DNA from: an uncultured bacterium
GTDB lineage: Bacteria; Patescibacteriota; Minisyncoccia; Phycocordibacterales; CAIZLB01
Direction of reading: 5' to 3'
Assembly: GCA_903936565.1 (NCBI GenBank)
Contig: CAIZVZ010000014.1
Span: forward strand, 1-34,514
DNA length: 34,514 nt
This document shows, in pieces, positions 1-7,941 of this stretch (its first letter is position 1; every line of letters starts with the position of its first letter). Made by a program: the position numbers and the translations under genes. Under the pieces are notes generated by a model, which was given only the letters and a program-made list of their open reading frames with translations, did not search any database and was not told the origin of the DNA.

Positions 1-1
1 A

Positions 2-142
2 GAGCAGGGGACAAGGGTGCTAACTGTTGGTGATTTAACATTGGAGATTCGGGTGAAGGCACAGGTACCTGCGACTGCACCTAAGGTGGAGAAGAAACTG
101 ACTCCTATTGTGAAGATGTGGAGGTTTTTCGGAGGGAGGTAA
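2..142 (+). CDS. C-terminal end of an unidentified protein (partial)
   Basis: The frame is open from base 2 to a TAA at 140-142 and gives about 46 residues. They end in a basic and aromatic tail (KMWRFFGGR) after a Pro/Lys/Val-rich stretch (VPATAPKVEKK). The start lies outside the window. The composition looks coding, but no family can be named from this tail. The gap to the next gene (143-234) carries the promoter of the S41 protease, so this gene probably belongs to an earlier transcription unit. Confidence 0.5.
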   Translation, partial: EQGTRVLTVGDLTLEIRVKAQVPATAPKVEKKLTPIVKMWRFFGGR

Positions 143-194
143 TATGCAAGATAGATTCATAACTGTGTTTGTTATAAAAATAAGATGAGATACA

Positions 195-223
195 TTGACC
201 TCATCTCTCAATTCTGCGATAAT
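195..223 (+). promoter_or_regulatory. Sigma-70-type promoter of the S41 protease gene
   Basis: TTGACC at 195-200, a 17-nt spacer and GATAAT at 218-223, with an extended TG at 215-216. The ATG at 235 lies 11 nt beyond the -10 box. The predicted transcript therefore has a leader of only about 4-5 nt and no Shine-Dalgarno motif. This is seen in sequence; the transcription start is inferred from usual spacing. Confidence 0.7.
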
Positions 224-234
224 GAATTCATATT

Positions 235-1491
235 ATGACAAGAAAAAATAAAGAAATTGTAAGACGAATTACAACGGGTGGATTAGTAGTTGCTATTGCA
301 GTTGCTGTGTTTGCGTCTGGTTTTATATCGGGACAGATGAGAACAGTAGAGGCGGGTAGAGTTCCTGGAGTTGTAAATGTCGATAAGAGTAAACCAAAGG
401 ATGTTAATGCAGATTTTGAGCTGTTTTGGAAGGCTTGGTCTGCATTAAATGCCAAATATGTTGCAACTCATAATTCAACATCTTCACCCGCACCAACTAA
501 TCAAGACAGGGTATATGGTGCCATAAAAGGAATGACAGCTTCCCTTGGTGACCCTTATACTGTTTTCTTTACTCCTCAAGAATCTGCAATGTTTGAGAGT
601 GAAATTGATGGTAATTTTGAAGGAGTTGGAATGGAGCTTGGTATTAAGAATGATATTCTTACTGTAGTTTCCGCTTTGAAGAGTACTCCAGCCGAGAAGG
701 CTGGCATGAAGAGTGGTGATAAGATTCTAAAAATCAATGACACCGTAACAACAGGCGGTATGTCCGTTGAGCAGGCTGTGAAGATGATCAGAGGCCCAAA
801 GGGAACTGATGTTAATTTCACAGTTCTAAGAGGTGAGGCTACATCAACAATGGAGATTAAAGTAACAAGAGATGTTATCAATCTTCCAACGCTTGATTCT
901 AATTATGATACTAAGACAGGAATTTACACTATTAAACTTTATAATTTCTCAGCACAAGCTTCATCATTGTTTAGGAATGCACTTAAAGACTTCGTTGCAT
1001 CAAAGAGTAATAAGTTGGTTATTGACCTAAGAGGAAATCCAGGGGGCTATCTAGATTCTGCGGTTGATATGGCAAGTTGGTTCTTGCCACCTGGAAAGAC
1101 TATAGTTCGTGAGAGTTATAGTAAGGGAAAGCCTGAGACATCAGAGAAGAGTAGGGGTTACAATATCTTTAACGATAATCTGAGAACTGTAATCTTGATT
1201 GACCAAGGTTCAGCTTCTGCTTCCGAGATCCTTGCTGGAGCATTGCAAGAGAATGGTAAGGCAAAACTTGTTGGTACAAGGAGCTTTGGTAAGGGATCTG
1301 TTCAGGAGCTTGTTAAATTGACCCCCGATACATCTCTTAAAGTAACTATTGCTAGATGGTTAACACCAAATGGTAAGTCAATTTCAGAGGGTGGTCTTAC
1401 ACCAGACGTCGAGGTTAAAAACACTCCAGAGCAGACAGTAAAGGGAATTGATGCCCAAATGCTAAAGGCTATTGAGATTCTTAGTAATTAA
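235..1491 (+). CDS. S41 family C-terminal processing peptidase (CtpA/Prc-like)
   Basis: A 418-residue serine protease of the carboxyl-terminal processing family, expected to trim or degrade proteins outside the membrane. The N-terminus is basic and followed by one membrane segment (about residues 13-33), which anchors the enzyme. A PDZ domain follows at roughly 125-205 (GVGMELG, then SGDKILKIND). The S41 catalytic domain then carries DLRGNPGGYL (264-273), GSASASEI (325-332) and FGKGSVQ (351-357). The predicted Ser328/Lys353 dyad has the 25-residue spacing usual in Prc and D1-type proteases. The length is typical of the single-PDZ CtpA group. It precedes rplI by 18 nt and may be cotranscribed with it. 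Substrates cannot be inferred. Confidence 0.95.
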   Translation: MTRKNKEIVRRITTGGLVVAIAVAVFASGFISGQMRTVEAGRVPGVVNVDKSKPKDVNADFELFWKAWSALNAKYVATHNSTSSPAPTNQDRVYGAIKGMTASLGDPYTVFFTPQESAMFESEIDGNFEGVGMELGIKNDILTVVSALKSTPAEKAGMKSGDKILKINDTVTTGGMSVEQAVKMIRGPKGTDVNFTVLRGEATSTMEIKVTRDVINLPTLDSNYDTKTGIYTIKLYNFSAQASSLFRNALKDFVASKSNKLVIDLRGNPGGYLDSAVDMASWFLPPGKTIVRESYSKGKPETSEKSRGYNIFNDNLRTVILIDQGSASASEILAGALQENGKAKLVGTRSFGKGSVQELVKLTPDTSLKVTIARWLTPNGKSISEGGLTPDVEVKNTPEQTVKGIDAQMLKAIEILSN

Positions 1492-1509
1492 TGCTATATT
1501 CATTCCACT

Positions 1510-1956
1510 ATGAAAGTTATTTTGCTTAAACACATTCCAAAAACTGGAAACAAACACGATATTATAGAGGTATCAGATGGTTTTGCTCTTAATTCACTAT
1601 TCCCAAAAGGACTAGCTGAGAGAGCTACACCTGGTGCTATGAAGAAGGTTGAATTGATTAAGGCCGGTGAGGAGGCTGAAAGAGCTGTTAGAGAAGACCT
1701 TCTTTTGAAGAACCTAAAAGAGCTAAATGACGTTAAAATTACTATCTCTGGAAAGGCTAATGAGAAGGGTCACTTGTTTGCAGGAATTCACAAGGAGGAG
1801 ATTATCTCTGCTCTTAAGGAACAAAAGCAAATCGATATGGACGCAAGTCACATTGTCTTGGACAAGCCACTTAAGGAGGTTGGAGAGCATAAGGTAGACG
1901 TAAAGGTGCAAGACAAGGTGTCTCACTTTACAGTGGAGTTGGTGGCGCTGGCATAA
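1510..1956 (+). CDS. rplI: 50S ribosomal protein L9
   Basis: This 148-residue protein matches L9 over its full length. The N-terminal 23S rRNA-binding domain has the typical start MKVILLKHIPKTG and the segment VSDGFALNSLFPKGLAERAT. A long connecting helix (about 41-75) leads to a C-terminal domain beginning near ISGKANEKGHLFAGI. It is the usual two-domain length. No Shine-Dalgarno motif precedes the ATG. It lies 18 nt after the S41 protease and ends before a strong hairpin terminator. L9 is known to be missing from some CPR lineages, so its presence may help place the genome. Confidence 0.97.
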   Translation: MKVILLKHIPKTGNKHDIIEVSDGFALNSLFPKGLAERATPGAMKKVELIKAGEEAERAVREDLLLKNLKELNDVKITISGKANEKGHLFAGIHKEEIISALKEQKQIDMDASHIVLDKPLKEVGEHKVDVKVQDKVSHFTVELVALA

Positions 1957-1980
1957 TTCTGTGTTGGGTCGCTAGATTTC

Positions 1981-2011
1981 AAAAAACATCCGCGCGGGCG
2001 GGTGTTTTTTT
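1981..2011 (+). terminator. Rho-independent terminator after rplI
   Basis: Stem acatccgc (1986-1993) pairs with gcgggtgt (1998-2005) around a gcgg loop, with one G-U pair. It is flanked by a run of A before and a run of T after (2006-2011), so it could work in both directions. It closes the S41-rplI unit. Confidence 0.85.
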
Positions 2012-2026
2012 GCTTACAATAAATGA

Positions 2027-2035
2027 TGATATAAT
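2027..2035 (+). promoter_or_regulatory. Extended -10 promoter element of the Nudix gene
   Basis: TGATATAAT is a full extended -10 (TGN plus TATAAT at 2030-2035). The ATG at 2042 starts 6 nt after it, so transcription would begin at or next to the start codon and give a leaderless mRNA. No good -35 is visible, because the spacer region overlaps the preceding terminator. Confidence 0.6.
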
Positions 2036-2041
2036 CAATAC

Positions 2042-2470
2042 ATGACAAAAATTGATTTAATTGCTAGAGGGATTATTGTTCATGATGGTAAAATATTGCT
2101 ATGTAAAAACCTTGAGCAGGGTCATTATTTTCTTCCTGGTGGACATGTTGAAGAAGGAGAGTCTCAAGAAGAAACTTTTGCGAGAGAAATGCAGGAAGAA
2201 ATGGGAAAAGATGTATCTAAGGTGCAAAAGATAATTGATGTTAATAATAGTCACGTATACAAGGAGCAAGAGTTTAATGAAATAATTTCAGTATATATTG
2301 TTGCCTTGAAAGATTATTCTAATATCAAAAGCTTGGAGGATCATATAGATTTTGCTTGGGTCCCGCTTTCTGGCTTGGCCACATCTGCATTTAAGCCAAT
2401 TGAAATGGTACCTGAAATATTGAAGTGTGTAGAGGATAATAGGGGGTTTTGGTTGGAAGGTAATATTTAA
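2042..2470 (+). CDS. Nudix hydrolase
   Basis: A 142-residue single-domain Nudix pyrophosphohydrolase. The Nudix box is complete: starting at Gly34, Glu40 and then R48-E49-M-Q-E52-E53 fit Gx5Ex7REUxEExGU, so the metal-binding glutamates are present. It begins directly with a beta strand (KIDLIARGIIVHDGKILL), as in MutT-like proteins. Substrates of this superfamily range from oxidised nucleotides to nucleotide sugars and cannot be read from the sequence. The gene has its own leaderless-type promoter and is followed by the DpnI-like gene after 42 nt. Confidence 0.93.
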   Translation: MTKIDLIARGIIVHDGKILLCKNLEQGHYFLPGGHVEEGESQEETFAREMQEEMGKDVSKVQKIIDVNNSHVYKEQEFNEIISVYIVALKDYSNIKSLEDHIDFAWVPLSGLATSAFKPIEMVPEILKCVEDNRGFWLEGNI

Positions 2471-2512
2471 AATAATAAAATGATTTCAAGATTATTAATT
2501 AAGTACAAATAA

Positions 2513-2956
2513 ATGAAAACTACAAACAAAACATCTGGTGATGAAGGAGAACAAGAAATTGTTGTTTTGGTTCCATGCCCAAATTGCTCTAAAAAGTTAA
2601 TGTTATTACCAACAAACTACCCACTTTTTGATGTTCAATGCACGGGTTGTTCGTTTAGAGCTCAGGTTAAGACAAAAAAAACTAAACCAAAATCTGTTGT
2701 TTTTGGTGCGGAGTGGCAGATTATGAGTAAGGTGTTGAAATCTGGGTATATGGTTCCGCCATTATTTTTGAACTTTAAATGGTCAGAAGGTGGGGCTGGT
2801 AGGCAAGAAATCAGGTTCTACCCATTTGTTCCTAAGAAAAACTTATCTAATCACAAACTTTCAGATGAGGCTCAAAGAGCTAATTATGAGATGTTTAATT
2901 ACGTAGGGATGGATAAATTGCCTTATTTTGTGGTTTACACTAGTAATTTTAAATAA
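2513..2956 (+). CDS. Zinc-ribbon protein resembling DpnI/Dam-replacing nucleases
   Basis: This 147-residue protein has a four-Cys ribbon: C22-x2-C25 and C43-x2-C46. Asp40 lies just before the second knuckle, and Gln51-Val-Lys53 follows it. The spacing D-x10-(E/Q)-x-K is that of the DpnI-type PD-(D/E)xK core, where the middle acid is normally Glu; here it is Gln. The segment after the core (IMSKVLKSGYMVPPLFLNFKW) would form the rest of the nuclease fold. DpnI cuts methylated GATC through a separate C-terminal winged helix, which is missing here. The role may be restriction or DNA repair. It is followed by the fic promoter region and lies beside the type I restriction operon. The fold assignment is by motif only. 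Confidence 0.55.
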   Translation: MKTTNKTSGDEGEQEIVVLVPCPNCSKKLMLLPTNYPLFDVQCTGCSFRAQVKTKKTKPKSVVFGAEWQIMSKVLKSGYMVPPLFLNFKWSEGGAGRQEIRFYPFVPKKNLSNHKLSDEAQRANYEMFNYVGMDKLPYFVVYTSNFK

Positions 2957-2971
2957 TACAGGGTAGGCGGC

Positions 2972-2999
2972 TTGACAACATCTTATCTTTAACTATACT
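2972..2999 (+). promoter_or_regulatory. Upstream promoter of the fic-hsd operon
   Basis: TTGACA at 2972-2977, a 16-nt spacer and TATACT at 2994-2999. This would start a transcript near 3006 with about 50 nt of leader. One of the half-sites described for the operator (ctttaact, 2988-2995) lies in the spacer and touches the -10 box. Confidence 0.65.
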
Positions 3000-3035
3000 T
3001 AGAGTTAAGTTAAAGTTTGTTGACCAACTTTAACT
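2988..3035 (+). promoter_or_regulatory. Palindromic operator in front of fic
   Basis: A perfect 10-bp inverted repeat, agttaaagtt (3008-3017) and aactttaact (3026-3035), is separated by 8 nt. A further inverted half-site, ctttaact, lies at 2988-2995. The central spacer contains TTGACC (3020-3025), the -35 of the second promoter. A bound dimer would therefore block both promoters. The regulator is not known; the winged-helix tail of the Fic protein encoded next is one candidate. Confidence 0.6.
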
Positions 3036-3050
3036 ATAAATTTATATAAT
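3020..3050 (+). promoter_or_regulatory. Proximal promoter of fic
   Basis: TTGACC at 3020-3025 and a perfect TATAAT at 3045-3050, with a longish 19-nt spacer. The ATG at 3056 begins 5 nt after the -10 box, so this transcript would be leaderless. The -35 lies inside the palindrome, which makes it easy to repress. Confidence 0.55.
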
Positions 3051-3055
3051 AAAAG

Positions 3056-4219
3056 ATGAAATATAATCCAGGCAAATCCATTAAAGCTACAAGTCCACAA
3101 GGTGAGGCTTATTTAGCGTTTTTGCCCGAAATAATAAATAAGGACTTTTCATGGGAAGACAAGAGGATTGATACACTTTTGGAGTCAGCTAGAGGCTGGC
3201 TTGGCGAGCTTAATGCTTATTCTAAACTAATACCCAATGTTGATTTCTTTATACAATCTCATGTTGCAAAGGAAGCCGAGCAATCCAGTAGAATTGAAGG
3301 AACAAAAACTACACTAGAAGAGCTGTATGTTGAGAAGGAGAACTTTGATGACCCTGAAAAGGTGAATGATCAGGAAGAGGTTAAAAATTATATCAATGCA
3401 TTAAATTATGCTATTGAAAGTATAAGCACACCAAATAAACCACCGCTCTCAATTCGTCTAGTTTGTGAATCTCATAAGGAATTACTTGCTGGTGTTAGAG
3501 GTTATAAAAGGCATCCTGGCGAAATAAGAAAAATTCAAAATAAGATTGGTGGAAGCGCTGGAAACATTAAGGATGCAGTTTTTATTCCACCTTCACCTGA
3601 TATAGTACCAAGTCTACTAAACGATTTGGAGGAATTTTGGCATAACAAGAATTTGGAAATTCCAGATTTAATAAAAGTGGCACTATCTCACTATCAATTT
3701 GAGACTATTCACCCATTTGAAGACGGTAATGGTCGTATAGGAAGATTAATAATAATTCTTCAATTTATTTCCTACGGAATGCTTCAGAAGCCCACATTGT
3801 ATTTATCAGAATATTTTGAAAAAAATAGATCAGCATATTACGATGCCCTTTCTAGGGTTCGAGAATCAGGTGATATGGAACATTGGATTAAATTCTTTCT
3901 AGTAGGTGTTGCCGAAACAGCAAAAAAAGGAAAGGAAACTTTGGAAAAGATAATTGATTTACAGAAGAAGTATGAAGGTCTAATTGAAAGTTACCTCGGG
4001 GTAAAACAGCAAAAGTTAGGTAAGGAGTTATTAAAACATTTGTTTGCAAAGCCAGTTATAACAGCAAAGGATGTTGAACTAATGCTTAACGTAACCAAAC
4101 CTACAGCCACAAGTATTGTAAATAAACTATCAGAATCAAATATGCTCTCAGAGAGAACTGGTTATAAGAGAAACAGAGTTTATGCGTTGAATGAATATTT
4201 GGAACTATTTAATAAATAA
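3056..4219 (+). CDS. Fic family protein with winged-helix tail
   Basis: A 387-residue Fic protein that probably transfers AMP (or another nucleotide) from NTP to a protein side chain. The catalytic loop HPFEDGNGRIGR (219-230) is intact, including His219. The N-terminal part carries the autoinhibitory motif (S/T)xxxE(G/N) as S77-x3-E81-G82, which places it in the class with an N-terminal inhibitory helix. The last 60 residues look like a winged helix-turn-helix (ITAKDVELMLNVTKPTATSIV). It is the first gene of the operon, 12 nt before hsdM. Fic genes often sit in type I restriction loci, but their task there is unsettled. The DNA-binding tail and the palindrome before it suggest autoregulation, which is inference. 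Confidence 0.92.
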   Translation: MKYNPGKSIKATSPQGEAYLAFLPEIINKDFSWEDKRIDTLLESARGWLGELNAYSKLIPNVDFFIQSHVAKEAEQSSRIEGTKTTLEELYVEKENFDDPEKVNDQEEVKNYINALNYAIESISTPNKPPLSIRLVCESHKELLAGVRGYKRHPGEIRKIQNKIGGSAGNIKDAVFIPPSPDIVPSLLNDLEEFWHNKNLEIPDLIKVALSHYQFETIHPFEDGNGRIGRLIIILQFISYGMLQKPTLYLSEYFEKNRSAYYDALSRVRESGDMEHWIKFFLVGVAETAKKGKETLEKIIDLQKKYEGLIESYLGVKQQKLGKELLKHLFAKPVITAKDVELMLNVTKPTATSIVNKLSESNMLSERTGYKRNRVYALNEYLELFNK

Positions 4220-4231
4220 TAAATTATAATT

Positions 4232-6214
4232 ATGGAAAACTTCACTCAAAAAACAACAATGATATGGAATATAGCAGATATCCTGAGGGGTGGATGGAAA
4301 CAACATGAATATCAAGATGTTATATTACCTATGGTTGTTTTGAAGCGTCTGGATTCAATACTTGCTGATACGAAGTCAAAAGTTTTAGAAAAACATAATG
4401 AATATAAAGGCAAGCTCCAAGACTTAGATCCAATACTCAAAAGAACTGCCGGAGTTCCGTTTTATAATATTTCTGATTATAATTTCAAAACCCTTCTAGG
4501 CGAGCCAAAGCAATTAGCTAAAAATTTCAAGCAATATATTAATGGTTATAGTAAGAATATTCAAGATATATTTGAAAAGTTTGATTTTAATAAGCAATTA
4601 GAAAGATTAGAGGACGGAAAAATATTATTCGAGATGATTCAAATACTGAACGGAGTAGATTTACATCCGAGAAGTGTAGACAACTATCAAATGGGTCATG
4701 TATTTGAAGAGCTTCTAAGAAAATTTTCTGAAATGTCCAATGAGACAGCTGGAGAGCACTACACCCCGCGTGACGTTATTAGTCTCATGACTGAGATGCT
4801 GTTTTCTCCAGATAAGACGGATTTGAAAAAGCCTCATGTGATTAAGAAAATATACGATCCAGCCTGTGGTACTGGTGGAATGCTTTCTGTTGCAAAGGAT
4901 TACATCCTAGAAAGTATAAACAAAGAAGCTAATATATTCCTATATGGACAAGAGTTAAATTCAGTCACATATGCTATGGCAAAGTCTGATATGTTGATCA
5001 AAGGAGATGATCCGGATCTTATTCGAGGCGGGGAAAAGGACCACTCAAAAGCAAGTACTCTAGCCAACGATCAATTCTTTGGTGAAGTTTTCGACTATGG
5101 GTTGAGTAACCCACCCTACGGAGTTGATTGGAAGAAAGATAAAGAAGTAGTAGAGCGAGAAGCGTCTCGTGGATACGCTGGAAGATTTGGTGCGGGCACT
5201 CCTCGTATCTCAGACGGTCAGCTTTTATTCTTGCAACACCTGATTTCAAAGATGAAACCAGAGAAGGATGGTGGGTCTCGAATCTCAATCGTTCACAACG
5301 GATCACCGCTGTTTACTGGAGATGCTGGAAGTGGAGAAAGTGAGATACGTAGGTGGATTCTAGAAAAGGACTTGCTCGAAGCTATTGTGGCGTTGCCAGA
5401 CCAGTTGTTCTACAACACTGGTATCAATACCTACCTTTGGTTTGTTACGAATAGAAAGTCAAAAGAAAGAAAAGGAAAAGTTCAACTCATTGACGCCCGT
5501 ACCTTTTTTCAAAAGACTCGTAAGAGTCTTGGTAGTAAAAGACATGTAATTGACCCTGATTCAAAAAAGAAGATTGCTGAACTTTATGAGAAGTTTGAAG
5601 AAAATGAATTCTCAAAGATTTTCAAAACTACAGATTTTGCATATAGACAAATTACAATCGAAAGACCACTTCGTCTCAAGTTTGATTTTACTCCAGAAAA
5701 GATAGAAGAACTTCTTACAGCTTTTGACATTAAAGACAATAAAAACGGTATGAAAGATTTTATTGAATCTTTTGAAAATCAAATCATCACAAGTAAGAAA
5801 GTGCTAGATGAAAAAATTGAATCGGTAAAAGATCAGCGCGTAGCTATTAAATTTACCGCAGGACAATACAAAAAACTTATATCAATAGTTGGTATTAGAG
5901 ATGAAGAAGCAGAAATTTGTACCGATAAAGATGGTAACCCAGAGTCAGATGGCGAACTACGTGATTTTGAAAATGTTCCTTACGAAATGGACATTAAAAA
6001 ATATTTTGATAAAGAGGTAAAGCCATATGTTTCAGATGCTTGGATAAATGAATCGGTCCGAGATCATAAAGATAATAAAGTTGGTGTTGTTGGATATGAA
6101 ATTCCATTCACACGACATTTCTACAAGTACGAAGCACCAAGAAGTCTTGAGGCGATAGAAATTGATATAGAAAAGGTTGAGAATGAATTACTCACTCTAC
6201 TAAAACAACTATAG
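4232..6214 (+). CDS. hsdM: Type I restriction-modification system, DNA methyltransferase subunit
   Basis: This 660-residue protein is the N6-adenine methylase subunit of a type I enzyme. An HsdM N-terminal helical domain (starting IWNIADILRGGWKQHEYQDVI) precedes the methylase core. The core has the SAM-binding motif DPACGTGGM (209-217) and the catalytic motif NPPYG (293-297, NPPY type for adenine). The C-terminal about 180 residues are charged and helical, as expected for the part that clasps HsdS. It is somewhat longer than the usual 500-530 residues because of this tail, as in many HsdM of this subgroup. It lies 12 nt after fic and 3 nt before hsdS, and all key residues are intact. Confidence 0.97.
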   Translation: MENFTQKTTMIWNIADILRGGWKQHEYQDVILPMVVLKRLDSILADTKSKVLEKHNEYKGKLQDLDPILKRTAGVPFYNISDYNFKTLLGEPKQLAKNFKQYINGYSKNIQDIFEKFDFNKQLERLEDGKILFEMIQILNGVDLHPRSVDNYQMGHVFEELLRKFSEMSNETAGEHYTPRDVISLMTEMLFSPDKTDLKKPHVIKKIYDPACGTGGMLSVAKDYILESINKEANIFLYGQELNSVTYAMAKSDMLIKGDDPDLIRGGEKDHSKASTLANDQFFGEVFDYGLSNPPYGVDWKKDKEVVEREASRGYAGRFGAGTPRISDGQLLFLQHLISKMKPEKDGGSRISIVHNGSPLFTGDAGSGESEIRRWILEKDLLEAIVALPDQLFYNTGINTYLWFVTNRKSKERKGKVQLIDARTFFQKTRKSLGSKRHVIDPDSKKKIAELYEKFEENEFSKIFKTTDFAYRQITIERPLRLKFDFTPEKIEELLTAFDIKDNKNGMKDFIESFENQIITSKKVLDEKIESVKDQRVAIKFTAGQYKKLISIVGIRDEEAEICTDKDGNPESDGELRDFENVPYEMDIKKYFDKEVKPYVSDAWINESVRDHKDNKVGVVGYEIPFTRHFYKYEAPRSLEAIEIDIEKVENELLTLLKQL

Positions 6215-6217
6215 AAT

Positions 6218-7498
6218 ATGCAAACACTCAAGCTTGCAAAGAAATATGATAAATACCCTGAATACAAAGATTCAGGTGTTGAGTGGTTGGGTAAAATTCC
6301 TAATGAATGGAAATTGAATAATTTACAACACCTCTTTACCAAGGTTAAAAGGATGGGATTTGAAAACGAACAATTATTGTCAATATATCGTGATCTCGGA
6401 GTAATAATAAAATCCTCAAGAGATGATAATCATAATAAAGCATCAGACGATTTATCCACATATCAACTTGTTGAATGTGGTGATCTAGCAATAAATAAAA
6501 TGAAAGCATGGCAAGGTTCAATTGCAGTATCTGAACACAGAGGTATTGTTAGTCCTGCATATTTTATCTGTAAACCACTCTCGAAAAATAATTCAAGATT
6601 TATTCACTATTTACTTAGATCAGATATTTATATTAAACAATATGAGAGGAATTCTGGTGGAGTAAGAAACGATCAATGGGATTTAAATTATGAAAGATTT
6701 AGAAAACTTGAAGCTGGTATTCCTGAAATTTATGAACAGACGAAAATTGCTAAATTTCTTGATGGAAAGACATCCTCGATTGATCAGATTATTGAAAGAA
6801 AAGAAAGATTGATTGAATTTTTACGTGAAAAACGTACAGCTCAAATTAAAAATATTATTAAAAGTTGTGATGTTAAAGGAAAGGAGTACACAAAAGAGAA
6901 AATTAAACACGTTATAAAATCAATAGAATCTGGAGTGTGGGGTGAAAATCCTCTTGGAAACAATGATGATATTAAATGTTTACGTGTAGCAGATTTTGAT
7001 TATGCAAATTTGAGTTTCTCTAATGTTGAGACAATAAGGAATAATGAAAGGCTTTCAAAGAGAAAAATATTACAGTACGGAGATATTCTCGTGGAGAAAT
7101 CTGGTGGTGGAGAAAAAACTCCTGTTGGACGAGCTATACTTTTTAATTCAAATGAGAGAATGGTTTGTGCGAACTTTGTAGATGTAGTCCGTGTAGATAG
7201 AAATAAAATACTACCAGATTTTCTTGTTTTCTACTTGTCGAGTTTATATTCAGAAAGAATTAATACAAAATATATTAAACAAAATACCGGCATCCAAAAT
7301 ATGGATATAAAGGCATATTTTGGAGAAATTGTTTCCTATCCAGATTTAAAGGTCCAGAAAGAAATTATAGATGACATCCAAAAAAAGATGGCTTTGTTTG
7401 ATCAATCGATTAAGAAAGTTGAGGAAACAATTGAATTTTTGAAGGAGTTTAAAGCTTCTTTGATATCAAATACTGTAACTGGAAAAATTAAAATATAA
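6218..7498 (+). CDS. hsdS: Type I restriction-modification system, specificity subunit
   Basis: This 426-residue protein has two target-recognition domains and two conserved helical regions. TRD1 (about 10-170) starts with the usual DSGVEWLGKIPNEWK segment. The first helical region (about 172-215) includes EQTKIAKFLDGKTSSIDQI. TRD2 spans roughly 225-370. The final helix (about 375-426) includes QKEIIDDIQKKMALFDQS and ends near TGKIKI. The two domains differ from each other, so a bipartite asymmetric target is expected; its sequence cannot be read here. The gene is intact, 3 nt from hsdM, with no visible inverted duplicate that would allow shuffling of its domains. It is notably AT-rich: 6541-6600 has 18 G+C in 60. 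Confidence 0.95.
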   Translation: MQTLKLAKKYDKYPEYKDSGVEWLGKIPNEWKLNNLQHLFTKVKRMGFENEQLLSIYRDLGVIIKSSRDDNHNKASDDLSTYQLVECGDLAINKMKAWQGSIAVSEHRGIVSPAYFICKPLSKNNSRFIHYLLRSDIYIKQYERNSGGVRNDQWDLNYERFRKLEAGIPEIYEQTKIAKFLDGKTSSIDQIIERKERLIEFLREKRTAQIKNIIKSCDVKGKEYTKEKIKHVIKSIESGVWGENPLGNNDDIKCLRVADFDYANLSFSNVETIRNNERLSKRKILQYGDILVEKSGGGEKTPVGRAILFNSNERMVCANFVDVVRVDRNKILPDFLVFYLSSLYSERINTKYIKQNTGIQNMDIKAYFGEIVSYPDLKVQKEIIDDIQKKMALFDQSIKKVEETIEFLKEFKASLISNTVTGKIKI

Positions 7499-7500
7499 AT

Positions 7501-7941
7501 ATGTCTGAATATCAATTAACAACTGAATTGATCAAGCTTAGCTCTTCTCAAAAATGGGACGAGGCAAAATTAGAATGGGAACTTATAGATGTTGAAAAAG
7601 TTGAAGACGCCGAGAGTTGTCTCTGCGGGCACTATCCTATACTTGAAATTTGTACCATAAAAAATATTAAAACTACAAAGACTGCTCGCGTCGGAAACTG
7701 TTGTGTTAAAAAGTTTAATAATCAATCAGATAAAATATTTAAGGCAATCTCTAGAATAAAGAAAGACAAAACTAAGTCATTAAATGCAGAAACGATTGAT
7801 TTTGCATTTAATAAGAAATGGATAACTGATAAAGACCGTAATTTTTATATTGATATATTCAGAAAAAGAAATCTTTCTCTTAAACAGAGTGATTGGAAAA
7901 ACTCAATAAATAACAAAATTCTTTCTAAAATAAATATATGA
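7501..7941 (+). CDS. Small Cys-rich, probably zinc-binding protein coupled to the reverse transcriptase
   Basis: A 146-residue basic protein of unknown function. A compact metal-site-like motif lies in the middle: C40-L-C42-G-H44-Y-P-I, then C51, then G-N-C67-C68-V-K-K-F. Similar CxCGH...GNxCVxKF proteins are, to my recollection, found as small stand-alone proteins in phages and bacteria, without a settled role. The C-terminal half is Lys-rich and helical and could bind nucleic acid. The gene starts 2 nt after hsdS, and its TGA overlaps the ATG of the reverse transcriptase (ATGA, 7938-7941). This implies translational coupling and a common task. It could be a cofactor, an antitoxin-like partner or a nucleic-acid-binding subunit; none of these is shown. 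Confidence 0.7.
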   Translation: MSEYQLTTELIKLSSSQKWDEAKLEWELIDVEKVEDAESCLCGHYPILEICTIKNIKTTKTARVGNCCVKKFNNQSDKIFKAISRIKKDKTKSLNAETIDFAFNKKWITDKDRNFYIDIFRKRNLSLKQSDWKNSINNKILSKINI

